64,000 bases of DNA from Mucilaginibacter saanensis (GTDB taxonomy: Bacteria; Bacteroidota; Bacteroidia; Sphingobacteriales; Sphingobacteriaceae). Made by a program: the position numbers and the translations under genes. The DNA is taken from contig NZ_JACHBZ010000002.1 in assembly GCF_014200575.1 (NCBI RefSeq), positions 496,001-560,000 of the forward strand, written 5' to 3'. The notes under the pieces were generated by a model that did no database searches, was not told where the DNA came from, and saw nothing but the letters and a program-made list of their open reading frames with translations. The stretch's first letter is position 1, and the number at the start of each line of letters is the position of its first letter. This document shows positions 18,365 through 26,623 of the stretch, piece by piece.

Positions 18365-18946
18365 ATGCTTAAGCACCCTTTGAGTGATGTTGAACTATGG
18401 AATGCTATCCGTTGTAATGACGAGTTGGCTTTCACTGCGCTTTTTGATCGCTACTGGGTACGGCTATATAAAACTGCTCTTCGTTACCTTAAAGACTATG
18501 AAGCTGCCGAAGAGTTAGTGCATGATGTGTTTCTGAATATATGGGAGCGCAGGCATCAACTGGAGATCGACTCGTTTTCGGGATTTTTGCTAACGGCTGT
18601 GCGATACCAGGTTTATAACAGAATGAGATCTGCAAAGTCGCCGGTTGTTTTAAAAATAGCCGATGCAGAAATAGACGAAATGTTAGATCATAATATAGGT
18701 GAAAACCGGATTAAAGATCAGGAACTACAGCAGGAACTGGATCATTATCTTGATCAGTTACCCAAGCGCTGCCAGGAAATATTTTATATGAGCCGGGTAA
18801 CCCAACTCACAAACCAGGAAATTGCCGGCCGTTTAGGCATCTCTAAACGAACGGTTGAAAACCAGATAACCGTAGCGCTGAAACATCTTAGAGTTTGTCT
18901 GAAACATATTTCGGCCATTGCCATCTGGTGGCATTTTTTTAGGTAA
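18365..18946 (+). CDS. ECF RNA polymerase sigma factor
   Basis: 193 residues. Region 2 begins near residue 20 (ALFDRYWVRLYKTALRYLKD) and includes the EELVHDVFLNIWERR core-binding helix. Region 4 has a helix-turn-helix near residues 140-180 (LTNQEIAGRLGISKRTVENQ). It is the Bacteroidota ECF type that partners FecR and SusC. It should direct transcription of the susC-susD unit when FecR lets it go. Unusually it is transcribed away from fecR instead of leading the same operon, so sigma and anti-sigma have separate promoters here. Confidence 0.93.
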   Translation: MLKHPLSDVELWNAIRCNDELAFTALFDRYWVRLYKTALRYLKDYEAAEELVHDVFLNIWERRHQLEIDSFSGFLLTAVRYQVYNRMRSAKSPVVLKIADAEIDEMLDHNIGENRIKDQELQQELDHYLDQLPKRCQEIFYMSRVTQLTNQEIAGRLGISKRTVENQITVALKHLRVCLKHISAIAIWWHFFR

Positions 18947-18992
18947 GCAATAACACTTGTATATGTAAGCGATTTATTTACGCGCAACCTTG

Positions 18993-20039
18993 TTACTGAT
19001 CTGGTTTATATGTTTTATCAGTAGAGCTGCGAATGAATAGTTCTGTTGGTAATACAACTGTTTCAAATTCCGTAACTGGGCGTTTGCTGTTAATAATACT
19101 TAAGAGCATTTCGGTAGCTTTTCTGCCAATTTCAAATGCCGGTTGCTGTACTGCACTTAATGATGGGTTTAAAACATCAGCTAACAAAGTATTGGTGAAA
19201 CCTAATAACGCTATGTCTTGGGGTATTTGCACTTTTCGTTTATGCAACAAAGCCAGAGTGGAGGTGGTGATCCTGTCCCAGGCAGTTAATATAGCATCTG
19301 GTTTTGTTTTTAATGCAAGCAATTCATCAACAGCCTGCTCAATTTCATTCAGATCCATCCCGCCATGCGGACAGTATTTAATATACTGTTCGTTAATTTT
19401 TATTCCGCCGTCATTGAGGGCCTGTTTGTAACCCGATAACCTTTCGCTGGTAACAGAGGTAATGGCCGAGCTGGTGATGTGTGCAATATGCCGGTAGCCA
19501 CAATTGATCAGGTGCATAGTAGCTTGATAAGCTCCTTTAAAATTATCTACAATAACCTTATGAGTTTCAATCTCACTGCTTACACGGTCAAAAAAAACAA
19601 TTGGTAAGCCCTGTTTTTGCAATTTCTTCAGGTGCTCCACACTATTGGTTTCGGTTGATAATGAAATTAACAGTCCGTCAATTGCGCGATGTGTAAGATG
19701 GTTTACGTTTTGTACCTCCAGATCATAAGACTCATGGCTTTGGGTAATAATAACATTATAACCCTGGCTATAAGCTTCTGACTCCATACCGTTAATTACC
19801 TGCGAAAAAAACTGATTATCAATATTGGATACTACGATACCTATGGATTTGCTATGCCCTTTTTTTAGACTTTGAGCCATTGGGTTGGGTCGATAATTAT
19901 GCTCTTGCGCATATTCTAATACCCTTTTTTTTGTTGTTTCACTGATTTCATAACTATCCCTTAGTGCTTTAGATACGGTAGATATAGATAGATGCAGCTC
20001 CCTCGCAATATCTGTGATAGTAATGGCATCAAAATTCAT
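18993..20039 (-). CDS. LacI-family transcriptional repressor
   Basis: 348 residues. The N-terminal LacI helix-turn-helix and hinge are clear (TITDIARELHLSISTVSKALR, then RPNPMAQSLKKGHS). A periplasmic-binding-protein-like sensor domain follows from about 60 to 335, including SIGIVVSNIDNQFFSQVINGME. It should bind a sugar-type ligand and control nearby sugar genes. Candidate operators of the classic TGTAAnCGnTTACA type lie at 20108-20121 in its own promoter region and at 20283-20292. It converges on the sigma gene with a 46-nt gap. Confidence 0.94.
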   Translation of the reverse strand: MNFDAITITDIARELHLSISTVSKALRDSYEISETTKKRVLEYAQEHNYRPNPMAQSLKKGHSKSIGIVVSNIDNQFFSQVINGMESEAYSQGYNVIITQSHESYDLEVQNVNHLTHRAIDGLLISLSTETNSVEHLKKLQKQGLPIVFFDRVSSEIETHKVIVDNFKGAYQATMHLINCGYRHIAHITSSAITSVTSERLSGYKQALNDGGIKINEQYIKYCPHGGMDLNEIEQAVDELLALKTKPDAILTAWDRITTSTLALLHKRKVQIPQDIALLGFTNTLLADVLNPSLSAVQQPAFEIGRKATEMLLSIINSKRPVTEFETVVLPTELFIRSSTDKTYKPDQ

Positions 20040-20107
20040 AATTAGTCATCTCCTGTAAATCAAGTATACTGTTAAATTACTGAAAACATAGAAACAATAA
20101 CTACAAA

Positions 20108-20121
20108 TGTAAGCGATTAAA
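20108..20121. promoter_or_regulatory. Candidate LacI-type operator
   Basis: TGTAAGCGATTAAA matches the general LacI/GalR-type operator TGTAAnCGnTTACA at all fixed positions but one. It lies between lacI (minus) and the TapB-like gene (plus), so it could mediate autoregulation. Confidence 0.5.
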
Positions 20122-20282
20122 TTGCGATGCAAAATTGCTTCCTATAAATAATGTTAGGTTAAAAATTAATGGCCATTGGTCCAAGAAAAATTAAGGAGCA
20201 GAAAATATGCGTAAAAACCGAATAGCGATAGCGTGTTTGCACTATTGTAAGTGGTTAATTTTAAGTTGAATTTTACTTTAAA

Positions 20283-20292
20283 TGTAAACGAT
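20283..20292. promoter_or_regulatory. Partial LacI-type operator at a start codon
   Basis: TGTAAACGAT is one intact half-site directly before the ATG at 20293. A repressor bound here would block the start of the TapB-like gene. The second half-site is poor. Confidence 0.3.
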
Positions 20293-20985
20293 ATGAAAAA
20301 GGTACTTCTTGTTTCTTCATTTTTGGTTTGGAGCCTCCAGTTTGTTAGTGCTCAAAATTGCAGTCAGTTTGTTGGTAATGTAAATGGGAAAAAACTGGTT
20401 TATTTAAATAAGGATGCTAAGGGTAACGAACAGGGAAAAGTAACGGTTACGGCTACAAAAAAGGATGCGTCAACAGTGAGCGTGCATAGCGAGGCCTTTG
20501 ACAAAAATGGAAAATCAATAGGAGGGGGCGATTCTGAAATGATTTGTAATGGCGATGCTATTAAAATAGATATGAAAGCCTTTATACCTGCATCATCAAT
20601 GAAGCAGTTTAGCAATATGCAAATGACGGGTGATGCTAAATACCTGGCTTATCCGCTTAATCTTAGTGCCGGCCAAAAACTGGACGATGGAGCGGTTACC
20701 ATTGACATCAGCAATAACGGGCAGTCCATGTCGCAGATTCAAATGGATATAACCAACCGGGTGGTTGATAAAGCCGAAACTGTAAGTACCAATGCCGGTA
20801 GTTTTGACTGTTTTCGCATTACCTATGATGCTGCAATGAAGATAAAAATGATGGGAATTGGCATTCCTGTACATATAAAAGCTGCCGAATGGTTTGCTCC
20901 CAAATTAGGTCGCTTTGTGAAATCGGAAACTTATAATAAAAACTCAAAGCTTATGGGCAGTATGGTGCTTGACAGCATAAATTGA
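20293..20985 (+). CDS. Secreted TapB/DUF3108-like protein
   Basis: 230 residues from the ATG at 20293, which yields a proper signal peptide (MKKVLLVSSFLVWSLQFVSAQ). The upstream ATG/GTG frame to 20251 only adds a polar leader. The mature part is beta-rich with two cysteines (NCSQF near the start; SFDCFRITYD later). The segment ETVSTNAGSFDCFRI...AAEWFAPKLGRFVKSE is typical of TapB-like/DUF3108 proteins. The biochemical role is unknown. The gene has its own terminator. A LacI-like half-site abuts its start codon. Confidence 0.8.
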   Translation: MKKVLLVSSFLVWSLQFVSAQNCSQFVGNVNGKKLVYLNKDAKGNEQGKVTVTATKKDASTVSVHSEAFDKNGKSIGGGDSEMICNGDAIKIDMKAFIPASSMKQFSNMQMTGDAKYLAYPLNLSAGQKLDDGAVTIDISNNGQSMSQIQMDITNRVVDKAETVSTNAGSFDCFRITYDAAMKIKMMGIGIPVHIKAAEWFAPKLGRFVKSETYNKNSKLMGSMVLDSIN

Positions 20986-21050
20986 TATATTTTCTACTTA
21001 TAACGGCGCAGATGAGCTCAATAAATTTAACCTGCCTTATCACAAAAAGA

Positions 21051-21085
21051 AAGGCCATCATAGCAAATGGTGGCCCTCTTTTTTT
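21051..21085 (+). terminator. Rho-independent terminator after the TapB-like gene
   Basis: GGCCATCA at 21053 pairs with TGGTGGCC across a short loop (one G-T pair) and is followed by a run of T. Confidence 0.8.
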
Positions 21086-21324
21086 AACTACTTTCTACTT
21101 TTAAACTTTTTACCGGATTCATTAGAGGTGCTTTTATGCTCAGGAACGATACACCGCAGAGTACTTAAATATTGATGAAGAACATGAATGGCAATATTTG
21201 TATACGGAACACAAAATAGCCGCGATTTAGCCTTCTGTTTGGGTGATATAAAAATATAAAGTTATCTTGGAAGCACTAACTACGTCAGTATCCTAACTCA
21301 ATTGATATTGATATGCTGAAGTAA

Positions 21325-21330
21325 AGGAGG
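21325..21330 (+). promoter_or_regulatory. Strong Shine-Dalgarno deciding a TTG start
   Basis: AGGAGG lies 9 nt before TTG at 21340. Such sites are rare in this window and support the TTG as start of the Crp/Fnr gene. Confidence 0.6.
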
Positions 21331-21339
21331 GTTTCAACA

Positions 21340-21918
21340 TTGAAAGAGATAGACGAATTTTGGCAAAAGGCCAATGCTTACGGTAACTTGTCAGATGAAA
21401 GCAGGGCGGCTTGGGAAAAAGGGCTAAAAAGACGTGTTTATAATAAAAATGATCTTTTTTTGAGCGAGGGGCAGGTACCCCGAACGGTTGCTTTTGTATC
21501 AGTGGGTTTGTTTGCGCAAAGCTACACTTCTGAACATGGCGATACCATTATTAAAAGATTTTTTCCCGAAGGTTATTTTGTTGCCTCAACCAGCGCACTG
21601 ATCCAAAAATCGCCAAGTGTGTTCAGCATTAAAGCGTTAGAGCCGAGTGTAGTGTTGGAGTATAATTTTAGTGAGTTTAAACAGCTCATGCAAAAATACA
21701 ATGATATAGGAGCTTTTTATAGCAGGTATATAGAGTTGCACTGGATCATTGAAAAAGAGCCATTAGAAATTGCTTTTAGATCAGATACCGCCAAAACCCG
21801 CTATGTTCAATTTTTAGAAAGTTATCCCGCGCTTGAGCCGCGTTTAAAACAGTATGAAATTGCCTCGTACCTGGGTATTACACCAACACAGCTAAGCCGT
21901 ATCCGCGCCGAATTGTAA
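21340..21918 (+). CDS. Crp/Fnr-family transcriptional regulator
   Basis: 192 residues with a TTG start supported by an AGGAGG site. The first 120 residues form a cyclic-nucleotide-binding-type beta roll (VAFVSVGLFAQSY...IIKRFFPEGYFVAS). The C-terminal helix-turn-helix is short (KQYEIASYLGITPTQLSRIRAEL), as usual for Bacteroidota members. Residues for cAMP binding are not conspicuous, so the ligand is unclear. The cupin gene 78 nt downstream on the same strand may be a target or partner. Confidence 0.88.
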   Translation: MKEIDEFWQKANAYGNLSDESRAAWEKGLKRRVYNKNDLFLSEGQVPRTVAFVSVGLFAQSYTSEHGDTIIKRFFPEGYFVASTSALIQKSPSVFSIKALEPSVVLEYNFSEFKQLMQKYNDIGAFYSRYIELHWIIEKEPLEIAFRSDTAKTRYVQFLESYPALEPRLKQYEIASYLGITPTQLSRIRAEL

Positions 21919-21938
21919 TTTTTTAAGAGATCAACATT

Positions 21939-21952
21939 TGTAAACGTTTTTA
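21939..21952. promoter_or_regulatory. LacI-type operator-like site before the cupin gene
   Basis: TGTAAACGTTTTTA matches TGTAAnCGnTTACA at most fixed positions and lies 44 nt before the cupin ATG. Confidence 0.35.
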
Positions 21953-21996
21953 CTTTGGCGATTATGGAGTTTTGTTTAACAAAAAAACAAATTACC

Positions 21997-22527
21997 ATGA
22001 AAACCACGGAAACAGGTCATTACAACGATGTTTTAAAAAATGAAGCCGTAATTTTTAACCCTGGCCAGGGTGAGATGCTGCAAATTGAAAATAGTAAGAT
22101 TACGTTGAAAGTAACCAGTGAAATATCAAATAACCAGTTTGGTTTATATGAAATTGTACTGGCGCCCGGCACTGTGGGAGCACAATTACATCATCACCGA
22201 TTTATGGACGAAACCTTTATTGTAAACAAGGGTACGCTGACTATTCAATTATCTGATAAAATGTTATCTGCGGCAGAAGGAACTGTTGTTTTTGTTCCCA
22301 AGTTTACACCGCATGGTTTCCGCAATACATCGGATGCTGAAGTTACCTTAACCCTGATATTTAATCCTGGTCAAAACCGGGAAGGGTTTTTCTTTGGCTT
22401 GCAGGAAATATTAACGGAGCAACCTGTTAATCCGGATAAGTTTTTAAAGTTATATCATAAATACGATAGCATTCCGGTAGATCAGGATGTTATGTTGCCG
22501 GTAAACTATAAGAAGGCATCGATCTAA
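21997..22527 (+). CDS. Cupin-domain protein
   Basis: 176 residues from the ATG at 21997 (MKTTETGHYND); the longer frame from 21955 lacks support. A single cupin barrel carries the two motifs: GAQLHHHRFMDETFIVNKG (motif 1, metal-type His/Glu) and FVPKFTPHGFRN (motif 2). Quercetin-dioxygenase-like small cupins of this type often have no assigned substrate. The stop overlaps the stop of the convergent pirin gene by 4 nt. Confidence 0.85.
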   Translation: MKTTETGHYNDVLKNEAVIFNPGQGEMLQIENSKITLKVTSEISNNQFGLYEIVLAPGTVGAQLHHHRFMDETFIVNKGTLTIQLSDKMLSAAEGTVVFVPKFTPHGFRNTSDAEVTLTLIFNPGQNREGFFFGLQEILTEQPVNPDKFLKLYHKYDSIPVDQDVMLPVNYKKASI

Positions 22528-23378
22528 AAACTCAGGCTGCCAAACAGGCCGTTTTTAAAATCTGAAATGGCCTGTTCGTTTTCTTCGGGCCAGTTCATTA
22601 CAAAATTGTCTTTGGCTGCAACCGGCTCTTCAATAGGGGCAGCTGATAAAAATAGTACCTGCGCATCCTTGATGGCCGTTATTGAAATATCTTCATCTTC
22701 TTTATCAAATACAATAAGGTTATGCGGTTCAATAATTTTATCATTTACTACAACATGGCCGTGTACAATATATAACAATGTCCAGTAGCCGGGTGTGGCC
22801 ATAAAGTTTACTGTTTTTTCGGCAGCTATTTCGCCTATGATAGAAATAACCGGCGTGAAGTTTTTAATAGGGCCCGTTTTTCCTTCATAATCACCACTGG
22901 CCAGTCTTAAATTCAAACCATCGCCCTCCAATACCAATGGTAATTGTTCTTTAGTAGCTGCCTGGTAAAATGGCTCGTCCCACTTATTAGCTTTAGGGGC
23001 GTTAATCCAAAGTTGAATAAGCTCCTGTGTGCCGCCGCGTTGCAATAAATCAACCGTTGGGCCTTCACTGTGTAAAATGCCCCGTCCGGCAAACATCCAT
23101 TGTACGCCACCTGCTTTTACTACCTTATAATTACCGGCATTATCACGGTGGTAGCCCTCGCCCTGCAACATAAAAGTATAAGGACTAAAGCCCCTGTGGG
23201 GGTGCGGATGTATCCTGGATTTTTGGCCCGGCTTAATAATGGTTGGCCCCATGTGGTGCAAAACAATAAACGGGTTTGCAAAGCGAAATTTTTGATGTGG
23301 TAAAGGTTGTATTACAACGTCGTCCTCCGTTATTTTTTTCTCCCGGCCTTCCAGTATATAAGTTATTGCTTTTTTCAT
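22524..23378 (-). CDS. Pirin-family protein
   Basis: 284 residues with a bicupin pirin fold. The N-terminal metal site is visible in SRIHPHPHRGFSPYTFMLQGE and the following GRGILHSEGP. Pirins bind iron, and some act as quercetinases or redox-linked regulators. The C-terminal half has the typical FDKEDEDISI and VLFLSAAPIEEPV segments. It is 8 nt downstream of the methyltransferase gene, probably in one operon. Confidence 0.92.
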   Translation of the reverse strand: MKKAITYILEGREKKITEDDVVIQPLPHQKFRFANPFIVLHHMGPTIIKPGQKSRIHPHPHRGFSPYTFMLQGEGYHRDNAGNYKVVKAGGVQWMFAGRGILHSEGPTVDLLQRGGTQELIQLWINAPKANKWDEPFYQAATKEQLPLVLEGDGLNLRLASGDYEGKTGPIKNFTPVISIIGEIAAEKTVNFMATPGYWTLLYIVHGHVVVNDKIIEPHNLIVFDKEDEDISITAIKDAQVLFLSAAPIEEPVAAKDNFVMNWPEENEQAISDFKNGLFGSLSF

Positions 23379-23386
23379 GGGATGGG

Positions 23387-24076
23387 TTATTTGAGTGTTA
23401 AACGTACAAGATACTGCTTAAATTCATCTTCCAGTAACACTTCCATATCGTAACCCATTTCATCTGCCAGGGCAAAAAGTGTTTTTTCATCAGCATACAG
23501 CCACGGGAACCAGTCTGTTTTTTGCTGATTATATTGATACTGGTATTGAATTTCGCCATAATATTTGCCATTGTCAGGCAGCTTGTCTTCATATAAGTAA
23601 GCAATATCTGAAGAGTCGAACAGTAGTTGACCACCCTGGCTAAGCAGTTGCCTGGCGTGCTGTAAAAATACTTTAAGGTTTAGCAGCGTACCCGTAAGGC
23701 CAATGCCGTTCATGAGCAATAGCAATGTATCATATTGTTGCAGCTGGTATTCAAATATATCGGCAGTAATCACGGTGTTTACTCCCCGTGCCTGCATTAC
23801 ATCGGCAGCTAATGCTGATATGTCAAGGGCCGTAACAGTAAAGCCTCGCTCCTGAAGAATTAAGGCATGGCTGCCGGCTCCGGCGCCTACATCCAGCACG
23901 TGGCCACGGCATTCGTTTAAAGCAAGCCATTCTATATCGGGCATATCGTCTTCATGGCGAAAATAGATGTCTATGGGCATCTCTTCTTTTGGGCCATACT
24001 GATTATTGATCCAAAGCTTATGCTTGGGTTTATTATAATAATGGTCATGTATGGCCTGGCCTAATATATCTTTCAT
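23387..24076 (-). CDS. Class I SAM-dependent methyltransferase
   Basis: 229 residues. The SAM-binding motif I is VLDVGAGAGSHALIL (about 76-90), with an acidic motif II in VTALDISALAADVM and a motif near LLLMNGIGLTG. The target cannot be told from sequence. It is the first gene of a two-gene unit with pirin and diverges from the DUF92 gene. Confidence 0.87.
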   Translation of the reverse strand: MKDILGQAIHDHYYNKPKHKLWINNQYGPKEEMPIDIYFRHEDDMPDIEWLALNECRGHVLDVGAGAGSHALILQERGFTVTALDISALAADVMQARGVNTVITADIFEYQLQQYDTLLLLMNGIGLTGTLLNLKVFLQHARQLLSQGGQLLFDSSDIAYLYEDKLPDNGKYYGEIQYQYQYNQQKTDWFPWLYADEKTLFALADEMGYDMEVLLEDEFKQYLVRLTLK

Positions 24077-24157
24077 CTGGTTTCAAAAATATGAATTGAT
24101 GGCTTAATTTAATTAATATATGGGCACAATAAATACCTTTACCTCGTAAATACAAAT

Positions 24158-24868
24158 ATGCTGGCACATTACGGATTATTGGTTCTGATTTTAATAGTGG
24201 GCATTGGTTATAGCGTAAGTGCCGAAAAACTTACCGCGATTGCCGCTTTTACCGGTGCAGTGGTAGCTTGTCTTGTTTTTGCAGGCGCGGGGTATACCGG
24301 TATTGCCATGATGACCTGCTTTTTTATATTAGGTTCTGCTGCTACCACATGGCAGCACGGCAAAAAACAGGATTTTACAACAGCACGCGAACATAAAAAT
24401 GGACGCACAGCAGGGCAAGTATTGGCTAATGCTGGTATTGCGGGCATAACAGGGGTATTAATTTTACTTTGGCCCTTGCAAGCTCATTTATGGCTGTTGA
24501 TGATGACTGCCAGTTTGGCTTCGGCTACGGCCGATACCTTATCGTCAGAATTAGGTACGGTTTATGGGCGTCGATTTTTTAACGTCATTACTCTTAAACC
24601 CGACCAGCGCGGACTTGATGGAGTGATAAGCCTGGAAGGGGTTTTAATTGGTGTAGTTGGGTGTATAGTTATATCCTTTATATATGCCCTTGGTTTTGGT
24701 TGGAGCACTAATCTGGTAATTGTTATTGTTGCCGGAACTGCAGGCAACCTGGCCGATTCAATATTAGGCGCAACGCTTGAACGGAAGGGATATATCCGTA
24801 ACAATATGGTGAACTTTTTAAATACACTGATAGCGGCCCTGATTGTGTTACTGTTTTATTTTATTTAA
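24158..24868 (+). CDS. DUF92-family integral membrane protein
   Basis: 236 residues, almost entirely hydrophobic with about six membrane segments. The conserved DUF92 loop is present (ASATADTLSSELGTVYGRR) and later GTAGNLADSILGATLERKG. Relatives include plant VTE6 and a cyanobacterial phytyl-phosphate kinase, so a prenyl-phosphate role is possible but not shown here. It is followed after 18 nt by the MtfA-like gene on the same strand. Confidence 0.85.
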   Translation: MLAHYGLLVLILIVGIGYSVSAEKLTAIAAFTGAVVACLVFAGAGYTGIAMMTCFFILGSAATTWQHGKKQDFTTAREHKNGRTAGQVLANAGIAGITGVLILLWPLQAHLWLLMMTASLASATADTLSSELGTVYGRRFFNVITLKPDQRGLDGVISLEGVLIGVVGCIVISFIYALGFGWSTNLVIVIVAGTAGNLADSILGATLERKGYIRNNMVNFLNTLIAALIVLLFYFI

Positions 24869-24886
24869 TACCGATATTTAAATCCC

Positions 24887-25675
24887 ATGATTATAACCAT
24901 CATCCTGCTCATTATTATAGCTATTACAGCGTATTATTTTTTAAGTAATAAATATAAAACAAAACAAGATATTGCCATTTCAGATACTGTTTATAAGCCA
25001 CTTTTGGCACAACATATCCCGTTTTATCAAAATCTTGATAGGCAGTCAAGGCTGTTGTTTGAACAAAAAGTTGTCGCTTTCTTGGCTGGTATTACCATTG
25101 AAGGGATAGGTACAATAGTTGAAGATGCCGACCGGGTTATGATAGCCTCCAGTGCGGTTATTCCCATATTTGGCTTTAAGGATTGGCGTTATGGAAATTT
25201 AACTAACGTAATATTATATCCGGATACTTTTGACGGTGAGTTTCAGTTTGAAGGTGAGAACAGGAATATTCTGGGTATGGTGGGCACGGGCTACATGAAT
25301 GGACAAATGATTCTGTCGCGGGCTGCGCTTATTAAAGGTTTTTCACGTGCTGCAGGCAAGGAGAATACCGCTATTCATGAATTTGTGCATTTGCTTGACA
25401 AGTCTGACGGGGCAACTGACGGAGTTCCTGAAAACCTGCTGGCACATGATTATGTAATGCCCTGGTTAAAAATGATACATCAGGAAATTCATAAAATTGA
25501 AGCTGGCAAATCAGACATCAATCCTTATGCTATCACCAATGAGGCAGAGTTTTTTGCTGTAGTAGCTGAATATTTTTTCCAAAAGCCTGATGAGCTTAAG
25601 CATAAGCATCCTGAACTGTACGCCATGTTAAGCACCATATTTATGCAAGACAGGGCAAAGGATAATGTGGTATGA
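24887..25675 (+). CDS. MtfA-like zinc peptidase (M90)
   Basis: 262 residues with an N-terminal membrane helix (about 2-19). The gluzincin HExxH motif is HEFVH (164-168) and the third ligand is probably the Glu of NEAEFFAVVAEYFF. E. coli MtfA binds the Mlc repressor and influences glucose uptake; Mlc is not seen here, so only the peptidase call is secure. The M90 length is normal. It is convergent with the metallo-hydrolase gene with an 18-nt gap. Confidence 0.87.
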   Translation: MIITIILLIIIAITAYYFLSNKYKTKQDIAISDTVYKPLLAQHIPFYQNLDRQSRLLFEQKVVAFLAGITIEGIGTIVEDADRVMIASSAVIPIFGFKDWRYGNLTNVILYPDTFDGEFQFEGENRNILGMVGTGYMNGQMILSRAALIKGFSRAAGKENTAIHEFVHLLDKSDGATDGVPENLLAHDYVMPWLKMIHQEIHKIEAGKSDINPYAITNEAEFFAVVAEYFFQKPDELKHKHPELYAMLSTIFMQDRAKDNVV

Positions 25676-25693
25676 TCTTGTTGGCAGAATTAT

Positions 25694-26515
25694 CTAAAAC
25701 GAATCGAAACCAAGATTGAGTTGTGCGGCGTATGTATAAGTTTTTTCGGTAAGGCTGATATTGTAAACCGGTGTTTCTTCAAAACGTGAGGCTACAATAA
25801 TATTAATGCCATCGGCACAATTGGTAAACAGGTCCTGAACCAGTTGCGGGTTATTGTTGTTATGCGAAAGGTGTGATAATAACAAATGGGTCATGTGCGG
25901 CGGTTTGTGCGTAGTGAACAACGCTAATGCCTGCTTATTTGACAAGTGACCCTTGCCGCCACGTATGCGCCGTTTAAGGTGATAAGGGTAACCCCCGTTA
26001 TCCAGCATTTCATCATCATAATTAGCCTCCAGAAAAGCGGCATGACATTGACTAAAATAACGGATCAGCCTGTCGCATACTACGCCAATATCAGTAAATA
26101 CGCCTACGTTAATATCTCGGCAGCTCACCATAAAACTATGCGGTTCGGTGGCATCATGCTCTTTAGGGAATGAGGTAATCTGTAGTTCGCCTATGTTTAC
26201 CGTTTCAAATTCGCGCAGGTGATGAACCTGTTGCGCGTCCAAACTATTGCCTAAATGAAGTAATGTTCCCGGGGTTATATAAACAGGTAAGTTAAACTTT
26301 TTGGCCAATATGGGGATTCCGCGGATATGGTCTGAATGTTCATGCGATACAAATATGGCTTTTACCTTTTGCATGGATAAGCCCAGGCGTGCCATGCGTT
26401 TTTCAGTTTCACGGCATGATATGCCTGCATCAACCAATATAGCCTCCCGCTCGTTCCCTATGTAATAGCAATTGCCATTACTCCCCGAATTTAGTGATGT
26501 AATGAATAAAGACAT
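25694..26515 (-). CDS. MBL-fold metallo-hydrolase (YycJ/WalJ-like)
   Basis: 273 residues. It starts with the YycJ-type SLNSGSNGNCYYIG and carries the metallo-beta-lactamase motif SHEHSDH (H58, H60, D62, H63), then later metal residues in FPKEHDATEPHSF and SHLSHNNNN. The family acts as an exonuclease-like enzyme in DNA or cell-wall-linked processes; the Bacillus homologue is WalJ. Function here is inferred from the family. Confidence 0.88.
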   Translation of the reverse strand: MSLFITSLNSGSNGNCYYIGNEREAILVDAGISCRETEKRMARLGLSMQKVKAIFVSHEHSDHIRGIPILAKKFNLPVYITPGTLLHLGNSLDAQQVHHLREFETVNIGELQITSFPKEHDATEPHSFMVSCRDINVGVFTDIGVVCDRLIRYFSQCHAAFLEANYDDEMLDNGGYPYHLKRRIRGGKGHLSNKQALALFTTHKPPHMTHLLLSHLSHNNNNPQLVQDLFTNCADGINIIVASRFEETPVYNISLTEKTYTYAAQLNLGFDSF

Positions 26516-26590
26516 GTTAATACAAAGTAACGGAATTATGCCAAATTTTATGGCGTGTTAACTTAAAGCGTTTAAAAATAATCAAAACAT

Positions 26591-26620
26591 TTTGAGGCTA
26601 TAAAAAGCTGCTTATATTTA
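26591..26620 (+). promoter_or_regulatory. Bacteroidota-type promoter of the YceH gene
   Basis: TTTG at 26591 and TATATTTA at 26613 are 18 nt apart, close to the TTTG/TAnnTTTG consensus. The -7 box ends 3 nt before the ATG, so the transcript may be nearly leaderless. Confidence 0.5.
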
Positions 26621-26623
26621 GCC

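Larger units (their letters stand above)
20986..21339. other. Intergenic region with terminator, no gene recognised
   Basis: 354 nt. The first part holds the terminator at 21051-21085. The rest (21086-21339) has no coding frame that I recognise and ends in the strong Shine-Dalgarno site of the Crp/Fnr gene. Confidence 0.5.

Noticed and set aside
18964..18984. TGTAAGCGATTTATTTACG as a LacI operator
   Set aside because: It resembles the half-site but lies between the 3' ends of the sigma and lacI genes, where no promoter is expected; kept only as part of the motif cluster.
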